Assembly (NCBI GenBank): GCA_016716475.1
Contig: JADJWG010000004.1
Location: 496,001-560,000, forward strand
Length of the DNA: 64,000 nucleotides
From: Phycisphaerales bacterium
GTDB taxonomy: Bacteria; Planctomycetota; Phycisphaerae; UBA1845; Fen-1342
Direction of reading: 5' to 3'
The notes below the pieces were generated by a model. It worked only from the letters and a program-made list of their open reading frames with translations. It ran no database searches and was not told the DNA's origin. The position numbers and the translations under genes are program-made. Positions 1-7,826 of this stretch are shown in pieces; position 1 is the first letter of the stretch; every line of letters starts with the position of its first letter.

Positions 1-836
1 GGTTCGAGAAGGTTAAGCATCTGCAGCACGGCGAGACCTTGGCCGTTGGGGGGCAGCGCCCAGATCTCGCACCCACGGAAGGTGGTCGTGTGCGGAGTCA
101 CCCACGTCGAAGTGTGCGTGGCCAGATCGTGCGTTCCCAGGTACGCCCCCACGCGTGCGCAGAATGTACCGAGACGTGCCGCGAGTTCACCACGATAGAA
201 CGCAGCGCTACCGGCCGTTGCGATCGTAGCCAGCGTGTCGGCGAGGCCGGGGTTGGTAAAGACCTCGCCGCAGCGCGGTGCGCGCCCCTTCGGTAAAAAC
301 GTCTCTGCGAATCCCGGCAGTGCACCAAGAATTCGCCCGCCGTGCTCCCAATCCCGCGCGATTACCTCGGTGACGGGGAACCCCTCGCGGGCATAAGCGA
401 TGGCCGGCGCCAGCACATCGGACCAGGACAGCCGACCGAAACGCGCGTGCAATTCCGCCCACCCAGCTACACAGCCCGGTACACTCACAGGCAGCGGTCC
501 GTGCGGTGGAATGGCCGTCAGCCGCTGCGCTCGGCACACGTCGATCGTCAGCGCGCGCGGGGCGCGACCACTCGCATTGAGACCGTGCAGACGCCGGGCA
601 GCCCCTTCCCAGACCAGCGCGAAGAGATCTCCACCGATCCCGCAGCTCGTGGGCTCGACCAATCCCAGCACCGCATTGGCCCCGATGGCTGCATCAACCG
701 CTGACCCCCCGGCTTGCAGCAGCCGCAGTGCGGTCTGGGTCGCCAGGGGCTGGCTGGTTGCGGCCATGCCACGGCGCGCGAGGACTACGCTGCGTGTAGC
801 CGGCCTCACCCCCCACGGACAATAAGAACCCGTCAT
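1..836 (-). CDS. ggt: Gamma-glutamyltransferase, N-terminal part (cut by window edge)
   Basis: The reading frame runs from an ATG at 836 to the left end of the window, giving 278 residues without a stop, so only the N-terminal half is present. The start region reads GMAATSQPLATQTALRLL, followed by GGSAVDAAIGANAVLGLVEP and a CGIGGDLFAL segment. These are the hallmark large-subunit motifs of gamma-glutamyltranspeptidases, which cleave and transfer the gamma-glutamyl group of glutathione and related compounds. The autoprocessing Thr and the small subunit lie outside the window. There is no obvious signal peptide, which suggests a cytoplasmic or unusual family member; many planctomycete homologues of this type have unknown substrates. 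The next minus-strand gene upstream is 65 bp away. Confidence 0.88.
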   Translation of the reverse strand, partial: MTGSYCPWGVRPATRSVVLARRGMAATSQPLATQTALRLLQAGGSAVDAAIGANAVLGLVEPTSCGIGGDLFALVWEGAARRLHGLNASGRAPRALTIDVCRAQRLTAIPPHGPLPVSVPGCVAGWAELHARFGRLSWSDVLAPAIAYAREGFPVTEVIARDWEHGGRILGALPGFAETFLPKGRAPRCGEVFTNPGLADTLATIATAGSAAFYRGELAARLGTFCARVGAYLGTHDLATHTSTWVTPHTTTFRGCEIWALPPNGQGLAVLQMLNLLE

Positions 837-901
837 GGACGCATCCTCCGCAACCGGCCACAGGCCGGGGGTGTTGGTGCGACCGGAAGAGTAATCAAGC
901 G

Positions 902-1459
902 CTACTGCTCGTCTTCGGTGCCGGCGGCGCGTCGCTGCCGGGCTCCCCCGCGGGCCGAACGCGCTTTCTCTTCCGGATCGATCGCCTGCACGACGGCGTG
1001 ATCATCGGGGAAGCGTTCACGGAGGCGTGGCAGGAGTGTCTGGAGTGTTTCCACTTCTACGGGTTGCAGATTCGGCGTGATGCACTGCGGATCGCGGAGC
1101 CACTCCTTCCATTGTACGAGGGGGACGCGAATGTCGCTCCCAACGGTCATGAGGCGCACCGCTGCCTCTTCGACCGGGGGTTCCGGGTTGACGGAGATGA
1201 AAATCTGGTCGTCGGCGCAGGCCGTCCACCAGAACGGGTTCCGCCGGTTCGCGACCACCCACGCCTGTACGTATGACTGCGCGAAGCGTGGCCGCTCCGA
1301 CCAATCAGCATAGCAGGACCAGTGCAGCGGTAAATTGGCGTACTTGGCGAGCGGATCACGCGGCGAAAGGAAATCACCCGTGGCGCGGAAGAACGGCTCC
1401 AATGGATCGAGTGCGCCTGTGCATAAGGCACAGGAAAGCGGTGGCAGCTTCAGGTTCAT
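902..1459 (-). CDS. Hypothetical protein with N-terminal Cys/His cluster
   Basis: This is a 185-residue protein that I do not recognise. I chose the ATG at 1459 (MNLKLPPLSCALC) over the earlier one at 1507 because the protein-like sequence begins there. Near the N terminus are CALC and, about 40 residues later, LHWSCYADW. Together these give a C-x2-C...H-x2-C pattern compatible with a small zinc-binding treble clef or ribbon. The middle is rich in Trp and contains no membrane segment. The C-terminal 25 residues are highly charged and low in complexity, ending in GTEDEQ. The gene is preceded by a long leader carrying a strong hairpin and a promoter-like sequence (1673-1759). It could be a small regulatory or metal-binding protein; no function can be assigned. 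Confidence 0.6.
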   Translation of the reverse strand: MNLKLPPLSCALCTGALDPLEPFFRATGDFLSPRDPLAKYANLPLHWSCYADWSERPRFAQSYVQAWVVANRRNPFWWTACADDQIFISVNPEPPVEEAAVRLMTVGSDIRVPLVQWKEWLRDPQCITPNLQPVEVETLQTLLPRLRERFPDDHAVVQAIDPEEKARSARGGARQRRAAGTEDEQ

Positions 1460-1672
1460 GGCTCTGACCTGCCGGGCGCACCCACCGACTTTTGTCGCTG
1501 GTTGCACGCCCCATACGAGACTTCGGCCCGCGCTCGGCTACCGACTGACTGGCGCTCGTGCGGGAGTATATCGTTTGAGGCGGGGTGTGCCGACCTTTGC
1601 AGCACGGTTTGAAGCGAGCTGGCGACACACCCAAGTTGCGGCCCCCCACATGCGGCAACATCCCATAATAAA

Positions 1673-1709
1673 GAGGGCACCGAGTGCCGTGCGGCAGCCC
1701 GGTGCTCTC
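1673..1709 (-). promoter_or_regulatory. Strong hairpin in leader (attenuator or small RNA candidate)
   Basis: On the minus strand GAGAGCACCG pairs with CGGTGCCCTC (one G-U pair). Inside it lies a second short stem, TGCCG/CGGCA, so the element folds as one long hairpin. It is followed by TTTATTAT, a weak T-rich tail. It begins only about 16 bases after the predicted transcription start at 1725, so it could end a very short RNA or act as an attenuator of the downstream gene. Confidence 0.45.
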
Positions 1710-1731
1710 CGGAGGGGAAAGAAGCGTGCGT

Positions 1732-1759
1732 ACTTTACCTGTTGCTCACGTCCTGTCAA
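1732..1759 (-). promoter_or_regulatory. Sigma-70-type promoter candidate
   Basis: Read on the minus strand, a perfect TTGACA (1759-1754) is followed after 16 bases by TAAAGT (1737-1732), which matches four of six positions of the -10 consensus. It would start transcription near 1725, towards the hypothetical gene ending at 902, with a leader of about 265 bases. Confidence 0.45.
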
Positions 1760-1959
1760 CCAAAACTTATCGGCCCCTCGGATTTTTTTCGAAAAGTAGG
1801 TCGCGATCTCCACCGGGAGTTGCTACCTTCTCTCTAAATGATTTTGCACGATCGACTTAAGGGCAGATTCACAACGCACAATGGACCGCTCAAGTCCCCT
1901 TTCAGGCACCCTGCCGGAGCACCGGCGCTTGACCGGACCGGGAACGGCAGGAGTGGAAC

Positions 1960-2154
1960 ATGGCCTGGGCCCTGTTTCTGCTGATCGCGGCGGCGGTCTG
2001 GCTCACGTTCGAGATCTGGCAACAGCACTGGTGCTGGGCCGCGCCGGCCGCGCTGATGTTGGTATTGGCGGCGATGCACCTGCACAGCAAGTGGCGGAAT
2101 CCCGCATGCCAAAGCACTTCGGCGGGTCGAAAGCCAACCGACGAACAAATGTGA
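1960..2154 (+). CDS. Small membrane protein
   Basis: This is a 64-residue protein starting MAWALFLLIAAAVWLTF, with two hydrophobic segments (about residues 2-18 and 24-42) separated by a short polar turn, and a polar C-terminal tail of about 20 residues. The start is supported by a good Shine-Dalgarno sequence (GCAGGAG) at proper spacing. Its TGA stop overlaps the ATG of the downstream lipoprotein gene (TGATG at 2152-2156), and that gene in turn overlaps the phosphatase gene. The three are therefore probably one translationally coupled operon. No family was recognised. Confidence 0.6.
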   Translation: MAWALFLLIAAAVWLTFEIWQQHWCWAAPAALMLVLAAMHLHSKWRNPACQSTSAGRKPTDEQM

Positions 2155-2864
2155 TGTGGCTTACCCTGGCACTGATCGGGCTAGCCGGCTGCGAGGCCCG
2201 ACCGCCGGTTACGGCGGTTGGTAAAGCGGAAATGGGGCCACGCGAGGTGCTGATGGCGCTGCTCGCAGCGCGCGAACGGCGGATGTATGCGCAGGTCCGC
2301 GAGCACTTGGGACCGGAAGCCGCCGACGAGGTGTTGGCGTTTGTTCAGGCCGTCGACCGACTTCAGGATGCCAATGCAAAGCTGACGCGCTGGTTGCGCG
2401 AAAACCTAGGGCCGGGGGCCGCCCATGACGTGGATCAGGGATACCTGGTGGCCGACTTACGCCCCTATGTCGGTCCGGACCTGGCGGTGTTCAGTACCCG
2501 TGTACGCGTACTGGATGAGGCCCACCTCCGCGATGGCACCGCGACGGTATCGTATCTTGTCGACGACCAATTGCCCGTGCAGCGCATTACGTTTCGTCAG
2601 GTGCAGGAGCGCTGGTTCTTCATCCCCGAGAGCCCGGGGGCTCCGGCTTTTGCGGAGGCGTTTCAGGAATTGGGCACCGGGCTTGATCTGCTGCAACGTG
2701 AGCTTGCCACCGGGCAACTCGCGCGCTCCGATCTGCAGCGTAATCCCGACTTGCTGCTGGAGAAGGCCCGTGCTCGACTGCGGCGCGGTGTGCAGTTGCT
2801 ATCCACCGCAGAGGCCCGGTCCCGGGCCGCGCCGCCCCCTGCTGGCGCCGCGGAGCAGCCATGA
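2154..2864 (+). CDS. Lipoprotein of unknown function
   Basis: This is a 236-residue protein. The chosen start at 2154 gives MWLTLALIGLAGCEA, a short lipoprotein signal peptide with the lipobox LAGC; the Cys would be lipidated after cleavage. The frame is open back to 1881, but the upstream part does not look like protein. The mature part is mostly helical, with a middle portion (about residues 90-150 of the protein) that resembles the beta-rich, domain-of-unknown-function folds often found in planctomycete lipoproteins (VSYLVDDQLPVQRITFRQV...WFFIP). Its stop overlaps the next gene (ATGA at 2861-2864). It presumably acts in the periplasm; there is no evidence for its substrate. Confidence 0.72.
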   Translation: MWLTLALIGLAGCEARPPVTAVGKAEMGPREVLMALLAARERRMYAQVREHLGPEAADEVLAFVQAVDRLQDANAKLTRWLRENLGPGAAHDVDQGYLVADLRPYVGPDLAVFSTRVRVLDEAHLRDGTATVSYLVDDQLPVQRITFRQVQERWFFIPESPGAPAFAEAFQELGTGLDLLQRELATGQLARSDLQRNPDLLLEKARARLRRGVQLLSTAEARSRAAPPPAGAAEQP

Positions 2865-3532
2865 CACCTGCGGCGCGTCACCTGCTGTTGGTACGCCACG
2901 GACTGCCGGACTACCGTGCGCGGAAGGCCGGAGACATACTTCCCGGCCCCGTCCTTTCCGAGACGGGCTGGGACCAGGCCCACCAGGCGGCCGCGTTCCT
3001 AGCGACTTGTTGGCCGCGCCCTCAGGCGCTGTTCGTGTCGCCACTGACGCGTGCGCAGCAAACCGCCGAACCCCTCGGGCGGGCGTTGGGTCTTACACCG
3101 CAGACCTCGACCGAGATCGGTGAGTGGCAGCGCACGGAGACGCTCTCCTCGGTGGGCGTGCGTCTCACACGCTGGCTGATACATTGGCTTCGAACGATGG
3201 AAACTTGCGCGGTGGTCGTGAGCCACGCATCGCCGATCCTCGCACTGTTGCGCTCGGCGCTCTATCTGCCGCATGTGCCGTGGCACCGTGCCGGTGTGCC
3301 AGAAACGCTTGAGTTGTCGAGCGGCGACCGCTTCGAGATCGGCATGGCTTCGGTTTTCGAGCTGACTATCCACTCCGACAGCGTCACGGCCCGCGAGCGC
3401 TTCCAACCAACACCGCGGGTATTGCAGGCCATGCATGGCCGCAGACAGATGCGCCTGCCTCGGCCAGTGGCAGGCAGTGGTGCGAACCTGTTGGTGACGC
3501 GACCGAATTGGCTTGCGTTGCTGGGAGGGTGA
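2861..3532 (+). CDS. Histidine phosphatase family protein
   Basis: This 223-residue protein carries the phosphoglycerate mutase-like signature LLVRHGLPD, in which the His is the residue phosphorylated during catalysis. SPLTRAQQTAE follows at about residue 60, and a second conserved histidine lies in VVSHASP at about residue 121. It belongs to branch 1 of the histidine acid phosphatase superfamily (cobC/SixA/PhoE-like). The C-terminal 60 residues, rich in Arg and Pro, extend beyond the core domain. Its start overlaps the lipoprotein stop by four bases, so translation is coupled. The substrate cannot be predicted from sequence. Confidence 0.85.
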   Translation: MTPAARHLLLVRHGLPDYRARKAGDILPGPVLSETGWDQAHQAAAFLATCWPRPQALFVSPLTRAQQTAEPLGRALGLTPQTSTEIGEWQRTETLSSVGVRLTRWLIHWLRTMETCAVVVSHASPILALLRSALYLPHVPWHRAGVPETLELSSGDRFEIGMASVFELTIHSDSVTARERFQPTPRVLQAMHGRRQMRLPRPVAGSGANLLVTRPNWLALLGG

Positions 3533-3662
3533 GTCCGGTAGGGGAATACCAGGCAGCGGGTAAACGGCGACCAAGGGGGCATGCATTCGGCCGGGTGTAT
3601 ACTTCGGAACACCGCTCTGAGAGTAGTGACGGGGGGCTGATTCTCGCATGGTCCACCGCCGG

Positions 3663-4778
3663 TCATACCCCGGCAGTGCGCTCCACCACGCTGGCATATA
3701 CGGCGCGCAGCGCGGCGATGGTGCGCTCGGGCCGCAGGTTCTCCGCCGCCCAGGCCGCCGCGGCGTTGCCGCGCGCCGCGGACAAGTTGGGGTCGGAACG
3801 CAGGGGCGCCCAGGCGGCGAGCCACGCGGCCGTCGAGGATTCAGGTGGCACAAGTTCGAGCGGGGCGCCGTCCGCGCGCAGTTCGCGCAGCGCCGGCAGT
3901 TCGCTTGCAATCACAGGCAGCCCGATGGCCAGCGCTTCGAGCAAAGCGTTCGGCAACCCCTCCGTTCGCGAAGGCAGCACGAACACGTCGGCAGCGCTGA
4001 GTGCCGCGGCGCTGTTGGACTGCCAACCGACGAGATGTACGCGGGCGGCGAGGCCCCGGGCGGTGCGCGCGGCAGCGATACGCGCCGACTCGGGCCCAGC
4101 TCCGACGAGCAGCGCGTGCGTGTCTGAACTGCTCGCAGCCACGAAGTCCAGCAGTCGCTCGAGTCGCTTGACCGGGTCGAACCGTCCGGCCCAGCCCAGG
4201 ATGAAAGCGTCGCTCGGCAACCCCAGCGCACGGCGCGCGGCACTGCGCTCCGTACGGTGCGGCGGTGGATCGAGCGAGGGCGGAATGACGTGTACCCGCG
4301 CAGCGGCCACGCCGAATGCGGCTACCACGTGCTGCTGGAGCGCCCGACTCGTGACGAGGTGGCCGCCTTCCCAGCGAATCGTCAACCGCTCGACCACGCG
4401 ATGCCAATGGCGCTCGACCTCGATCGTCGCCGTGCTGCCGAGTACGGGCAGTCCCAGGCGCCGGCCGACCAACCGCGCCGCGACGTTCGCGTGGAACAGG
4501 GTCGCATGCACGAGGGTCGGCCGAATGCGGCGCAAGTGCGCAGCGAGGCGGCTGAACGCGACGAGGTCCCACCAGCCGCGCGCGCCGCAGGCGAAGGTCG
4601 GAACACCGTCGGAGACAAGTTCTTGTGATACGTCACCGGCGGCCGCCAGGCATCCGACATGCACTTCGTCACCGGCGGCGCGCAGCCCGCGCGCCAACCG
4701 TGCGATGCGCAACGGCGTACCACCGGGCTGCAGGTCGGTCACCAGCAGCACGACGCGCATGGGCGAAGGGACCGACAT
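3663..4778 (-). CDS. Glycosyltransferase family 4 protein
   Basis: This protein of about 371 residues has the two Rossmann domains of a GT-B enzyme. The N-terminal domain begins MRVVLLVTDLQPGGTPLRI, and the GGTP loop is typical of GT4 acceptor domains. The C-terminal domain has the nucleotide-sugar-binding segment WAGRFDPVKRLERLLDF and the EX7E-like region VLPSRTEGLPNALLEALAIG, in which the first Glu contacts the sugar donor. It would transfer a sugar from a nucleotide donor to an unknown acceptor, probably for surface polysaccharide or lipid. The start at 4778 is one of three possible in-frame starts (4802, 4778 and 4760). It is a single gene, convergent with the phosphatase gene. Confidence 0.87.
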   Translation of the reverse strand: MSVPSPMRVVLLVTDLQPGGTPLRIARLARGLRAAGDEVHVGCLAAAGDVSQELVSDGVPTFACGARGWWDLVAFSRLAAHLRRIRPTLVHATLFHANVAARLVGRRLGLPVLGSTATIEVERHWHRVVERLTIRWEGGHLVTSRALQQHVVAAFGVAAARVHVIPPSLDPPPHRTERSAARRALGLPSDAFILGWAGRFDPVKRLERLLDFVAASSSDTHALLVGAGPESARIAAARTARGLAARVHLVGWQSNSAAALSAADVFVLPSRTEGLPNALLEALAIGLPVIASELPALRELRADGAPLELVPPESSTAAWLAAWAPLRSDPNLSAARGNAAAAWAAENLRPERTIAALRAVYASVVERTAGV

Positions 4779-4895
4779 GCCTGAGAGTGTAGTGGCAGAC
4801 ACCTGGGATGTGCGAAGGGCCGGTCGTACAAGCCCTGCGGGTAACGCCGCTCTGTATTTCCGGTCGCCGGCCCTTGATTCGCACCGGTGCTTTAC

Positions 4896-5219
4896 TCAGA
4901 TCAGGAGGGCGGCCCCTGCGGACTTCGGTTCGTCAGACGATGCCGCCGTTGATTCCCAGGCAGGTTGCCAGCCGAGTGGTTGCGTGAACCAATGCGCGCC
5001 GCGTTCTGAAGGCAGCCCTTCGAGAATCGGTCTCATGACGATCGCTGGAACCCTTAGCTGGGGGCTCGAGCTGACTCCGGCAGGGCGCGTAGCGCTCGGC
5101 TGCGCCAGGCGCAGTAATTCCATCTCGTACCAGCGATCGACCGCCGCGACATAACCCGCTGTGAATGAGAAAACCAAACCCGCCACGGCGAGTGCACCAC
5201 AAATTGTACTACCAGACAC
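4896..5219 (-). CDS. Small protein with one membrane segment
   Basis: This protein of about 107 residues was not recognised. The start is decided by the ribosome binding site. On the minus strand AGGAGG lies immediately before an ATG at 5225, too close for use, but seven bases before the GTG at 5219, so GTG is the likelier start. The protein then begins (V)SGSTICGALAVAGLVFSF, a single hydrophobic helix near the N terminus, which leaves about 80 polar residues on one side of the membrane. The tail includes FTQPLGWQP and ends SAGAALLI. It is probably membrane-anchored or exported. Confidence 0.45.
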   Translation of the reverse strand: MSGSTICGALAVAGLVFSFTAGYVAAVDRWYEMELLRLAQPSATRPAGVSSSPQLRVPAIVMRPILEGLPSERGAHWFTQPLGWQPAWESTAASSDEPKSAGAALLI

Positions 5220-5492
5220 GATCATTCCTCCTGCAGATGCCGCACACTCACACACCCACGATGCGAACTCGGGTCTGGAGGGTGCGACCATTGAACGTCA
5301 AGCGACCAACTTCCTGCGCGGCTGCATGGCCGGCGGTGGCTACTACAGTAGACTTACGGTGAGGACGGCAGGTTTCAGGAAGCGCGCGTTGGAAAGTGTC
5401 GGAAGTGTCGCGGAGTTGCACCGCTAGTTCTGGCGGAAATCCGCTGTGATGCAAGGGTCATGCCGCGTATTGTGCAGAGTGCACGCAACGGA

Positions 5493-6425
5493 TCAGGAAC
5501 CACGCCCGCCGAATCCGATCCGTGGCCGTGTGGCTTCCTCCAGCGCCGCCGGGATGCTGGCGGCGACCTCGCGTGCGAGGTAACCACGCGGGCCGATCTG
5601 ACGGGCACAGTAGTCCGCGGCGAGGCCGTGTACGTAGACGCCGAGGCAGGCGGCGTCGAAGCCCGAGAGTCCCTGCCCGAGCAGGGCGGCGATCAGCCCG
5701 GTGAGCACGTCACCCATGCCCCCCGTCGCCATGCCCGGATTGCCGGTGGTGTTGATGAAGAGATGATCCGCGGAAGCCACGACTGTGCGGTGGCCTTTCA
5801 GCACGATGACGGCGCCGAGCATGCCCGCGAGGTCGTACGCCGCGCGGCAGCGCGCTTCATCGCTGCTGTCGTGCAAGGGGGGTTGACCTGCTGCCACCTG
5901 CAGGCGCGCAAGTTCACCGGGGTGTGGTGTGAGTACGGTCGTGAGGCCGGTCCGCGCCGCGCGGGCGCGCTCCCACTCCTCGCATTCTTCGCCAGAGATC
6001 ACAAGTGCGAGTGCGTTGAGCCCATCGGCGTCGAGGACGAGTGGCTGCGCCGGCCGAGTTTGTTTCCATAGGCCCCTGACAAAGGCAACGAACCCGGGCG
6101 ATTGCCCGCAGCCGGGCCCCGCCGCCAGGACATGTGACCAGGGATCACCGGCTGCGACGAGTGCCGCAGTGGGATCGTCGTCCGGCAGCCCGATCACCAT
6201 CAGACTGGGCTCGGCCGCAGCCACCGGCGGTTGGATGGTGGCCGGGCAGTAGAGGCGTACGAGCCCCGCGCCCCCGCGCAACGCTCCGAGGCCGCTGAGC
6301 ACCGCGGCCCCCGACAACCCGGGGCTGCCGACGAAGAGTGCGACATGGCCCGTCTGTCCCTTGTGGGTTTGCAGGTGGCGCGCCGGCAGGCCCGGGATCG
6401 TCGCAATCGGTTCGGGCAGGTTCAT
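5493..6425 (-). CDS. nnrD: ADP-dependent NAD(P)H-hydrate dehydratase
   Basis: This 310-residue enzyme repairs hydrated NADH/NADPH by ADP-dependent dehydration. It shows the ribokinase-like fold motifs of the YjeF C-terminal family: KGQTGHVALFVGS near residue 22, LVLDADGLNAL, LTPHPGELARL, and the nucleotide-binding NTTGNPGMATGGMGDVLTG near residue 225. The usual fused epimerase domain (NnrE) is absent, so this is the standalone form; the epimerase must be encoded elsewhere. It follows larB by 30 bases on the same strand and is probably in the same operon. Confidence 0.93.
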   Translation of the reverse strand: MNLPEPIATIPGLPARHLQTHKGQTGHVALFVGSPGLSGAAVLSGLGALRGGAGLVRLYCPATIQPPVAAAEPSLMVIGLPDDDPTAALVAAGDPWSHVLAAGPGCGQSPGFVAFVRGLWKQTRPAQPLVLDADGLNALALVISGEECEEWERARAARTGLTTVLTPHPGELARLQVAAGQPPLHDSSDEARCRAAYDLAGMLGAVIVLKGHRTVVASADHLFINTTGNPGMATGGMGDVLTGLIAALLGQGLSGFDAACLGVYVHGLAADYCARQIGPRGYLAREVAASIPAALEEATRPRIGFGGRGS

Positions 6426-6455
6426 GCGTGCACCTTGCCTGGAGTTTGCATCCGT

Positions 6456-7259
6456 TCAGGTTGGGGGGCTGAAATCGGGCTCGCCGGAGGGCCGTGGGCG
6501 GCCAGTCGCCAACCGGTTGATCAGGGCGGCCTGATAACCGGCCCCAAAGCCATTGTCGATATTCACAACGGACACTCCCGAAGCGCACGTATTGAGCATC
6601 GCGAGCAGTGCGGCAAGCCCGCCGAAACTCGCGCCGTACCCGATGCTTGTCGGCACGGCAATCACCGGTGCGCTGACCAGTCCGCCTACGACACTGGGCA
6701 GGGCACCTTCCATGCCTGCCACGACGATGAGCACCCGCGCGGCGCGCAATTCGCCTGATCTTGCCAGCAGGCGATGCAGGCCGGCTACACCGACGTCGTA
6801 CAGGGTCTGCGTCGGCTGGTCCATGATCTCCAGCGTCACGCGGGCTTCCTCGGCCACGGGCAGGTCGCTGCTGCCGGCACAAACGACCGCCACCGGCGGC
6901 GCAGCAACTGCCGCGGTGTGGGCCGCCTGCCGCAGTGTCAATGTTCGTGCCAAGGCGTGGTATTCCGCAGCAGGGTAGGCCACGCGCACCCGCTCGGCGG
7001 CAGAGGGCGCCACCCGTGTAGCGAGGACGTTCGCCCCCGTGATCGCCAGCTTGGCAAAGATTCCGGCGAGTTGTTCGTCGGTCTTACCCTGTCCGAAAAT
7101 CACCTCCGGGAAGCCGCAACGCAGCGCGCGGTGGTGGTCGAGACAGGCGTAGTCGAGTTGTTCGAAGGGCAATGTTTCAAGTCGGCGCAGTGCCTCGCCG
7201 ACCGCGAGATCGCCGGCGGCGACCTGGTCGAGCAGGGTGCGGATGGCAGCGGGTTGCAT
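6456..7259 (-). CDS. larB: Nickel-pincer cofactor biosynthesis protein LarB
   Basis: This is a protein of about 267 residues (start MQPAAIRTLL; a longer form from 7292 is possible). LarB is a carboxylase/hydrolase acting on nicotinic acid adenine dinucleotide in the first step of nickel-pincer nucleotide synthesis, the cofactor of lactate racemase and related enzymes. The sequence contains the AIR-carboxylase (PurE-like) core: VVCAGSSDLPVAEEA, AGMEGALPSVVGGL, VIAVPTSIGYGASFGG and VVNIDNGFGAGY. The last part of the pathway (LarC, LarE) and the apoenzyme LarA are not in this window. The neighbour nnrD also handles a modified nicotinamide nucleotide, which may or may not be coincidence. Confidence 0.92.
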   Translation of the reverse strand: MQPAAIRTLLDQVAAGDLAVGEALRRLETLPFEQLDYACLDHHRALRCGFPEVIFGQGKTDEQLAGIFAKLAITGANVLATRVAPSAAERVRVAYPAAEYHALARTLTLRQAAHTAAVAAPPVAVVCAGSSDLPVAEEARVTLEIMDQPTQTLYDVGVAGLHRLLARSGELRAARVLIVVAGMEGALPSVVGGLVSAPVIAVPTSIGYGASFGGLAALLAMLNTCASGVSVVNIDNGFGAGYQAALINRLATGRPRPSGEPDFSPPT

Positions 7260-7381
7260 CGGGGCAGGACTCCGGTAGAGCGCCGCAGGCACCTGGGGTA
7301 CCGGGCGCGCTGTAGAACTCGCATCACGCGGCGGCAGCGCCTAGTATACGAGCGGTACGCTGCCGTCACGAGAGGAGCCGT

Positions 7382-7723
7382 ATGCGCGAGACCAGTCGCA
7401 AGCCCGTGATCGAGACCGTCGAGCCCATTGGCACCCGCGTGCTGATCCGCAAGGACGAGGACAAGAAAACCACCAAGGGCGGTATACAACTGCCGGGGAA
7501 CATCGAGATTCCCACCATTACCGGCCGCGTCGTCGCCGTCTCGGCGCAGGTCGCGCGGGATGAGGACTATCCGATTGCGCAGTACGATAAGGTGCTGTTC
7601 AACCCGAAGAATGCGATTCCAGTTGACTTCGAGGGTGACAACCGGCTCTTCGTCGTGCCTGTGGAGGATGTGGTCGCGGTTTTCCGGCGACCGAAGGACA
7701 CGGGCGCCGACAGCAGTGCCTGA
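7382..7723 (+). CDS. GroES-like co-chaperonin (divergent Cpn10)
   Basis: This 113-residue protein has a good ribosome binding site (GAGAGGAG) before the ATG. PIGTRVLIRKDEDKKTTKGG matches the first strand and start of the mobile loop of Cpn10 proteins. GRVVAVSAQV and YDKVLFNPKNAIPVDF follow the family order, and the protein ends with the usual strand FVVPVEDVVAVF. It differs from canonical GroES in an N-terminal extension of about 15 residues, an altered mobile loop (GGIQLPGNIEIPTI) and a C-terminal tail. There is no groEL next to it. It is probably one of several GroES paralogues, as is common in planctomycetes. Confidence 0.82.
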   Translation: MRETSRKPVIETVEPIGTRVLIRKDEDKKTTKGGIQLPGNIEIPTITGRVVAVSAQVARDEDYPIAQYDKVLFNPKNAIPVDFEGDNRLFVVPVEDVVAVFRRPKDTGADSSA

Positions 7724-7826
7724 GACCGGGCAGGGGGGTAGGGCGAGAAACAGAGGGCTCGGTGATCGCGAAACCGCCAAGGGCTCCCCCCCTTGGGCGC
7801 CGATTTGCCCGGGTGGCATGCACCCC

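Larger units (their letters stand above)
1460..1959. other. 500-bp intergenic region with hairpin and minus-strand promoter
   Basis: No convincing gene lies here. The region holds an AT-richer stretch (about 1735-1870), a promoter-like sequence on the minus strand (1732-1759) and a stable hairpin just downstream of it (1673-1709), both listed separately. The right end contains the ribosome binding site (GGCAGGAG, ending 8 bases before the ATG) of the small membrane protein at 1960. Confidence 0.6.

Noticed and set aside
3508..5154. A 548-codon plus-strand frame opposite the GT4 glycosyltransferase
   Set aside because: It is Ser/Ala/Arg-rich without any motif, and the minus strand carries a clear GT4 enzyme.
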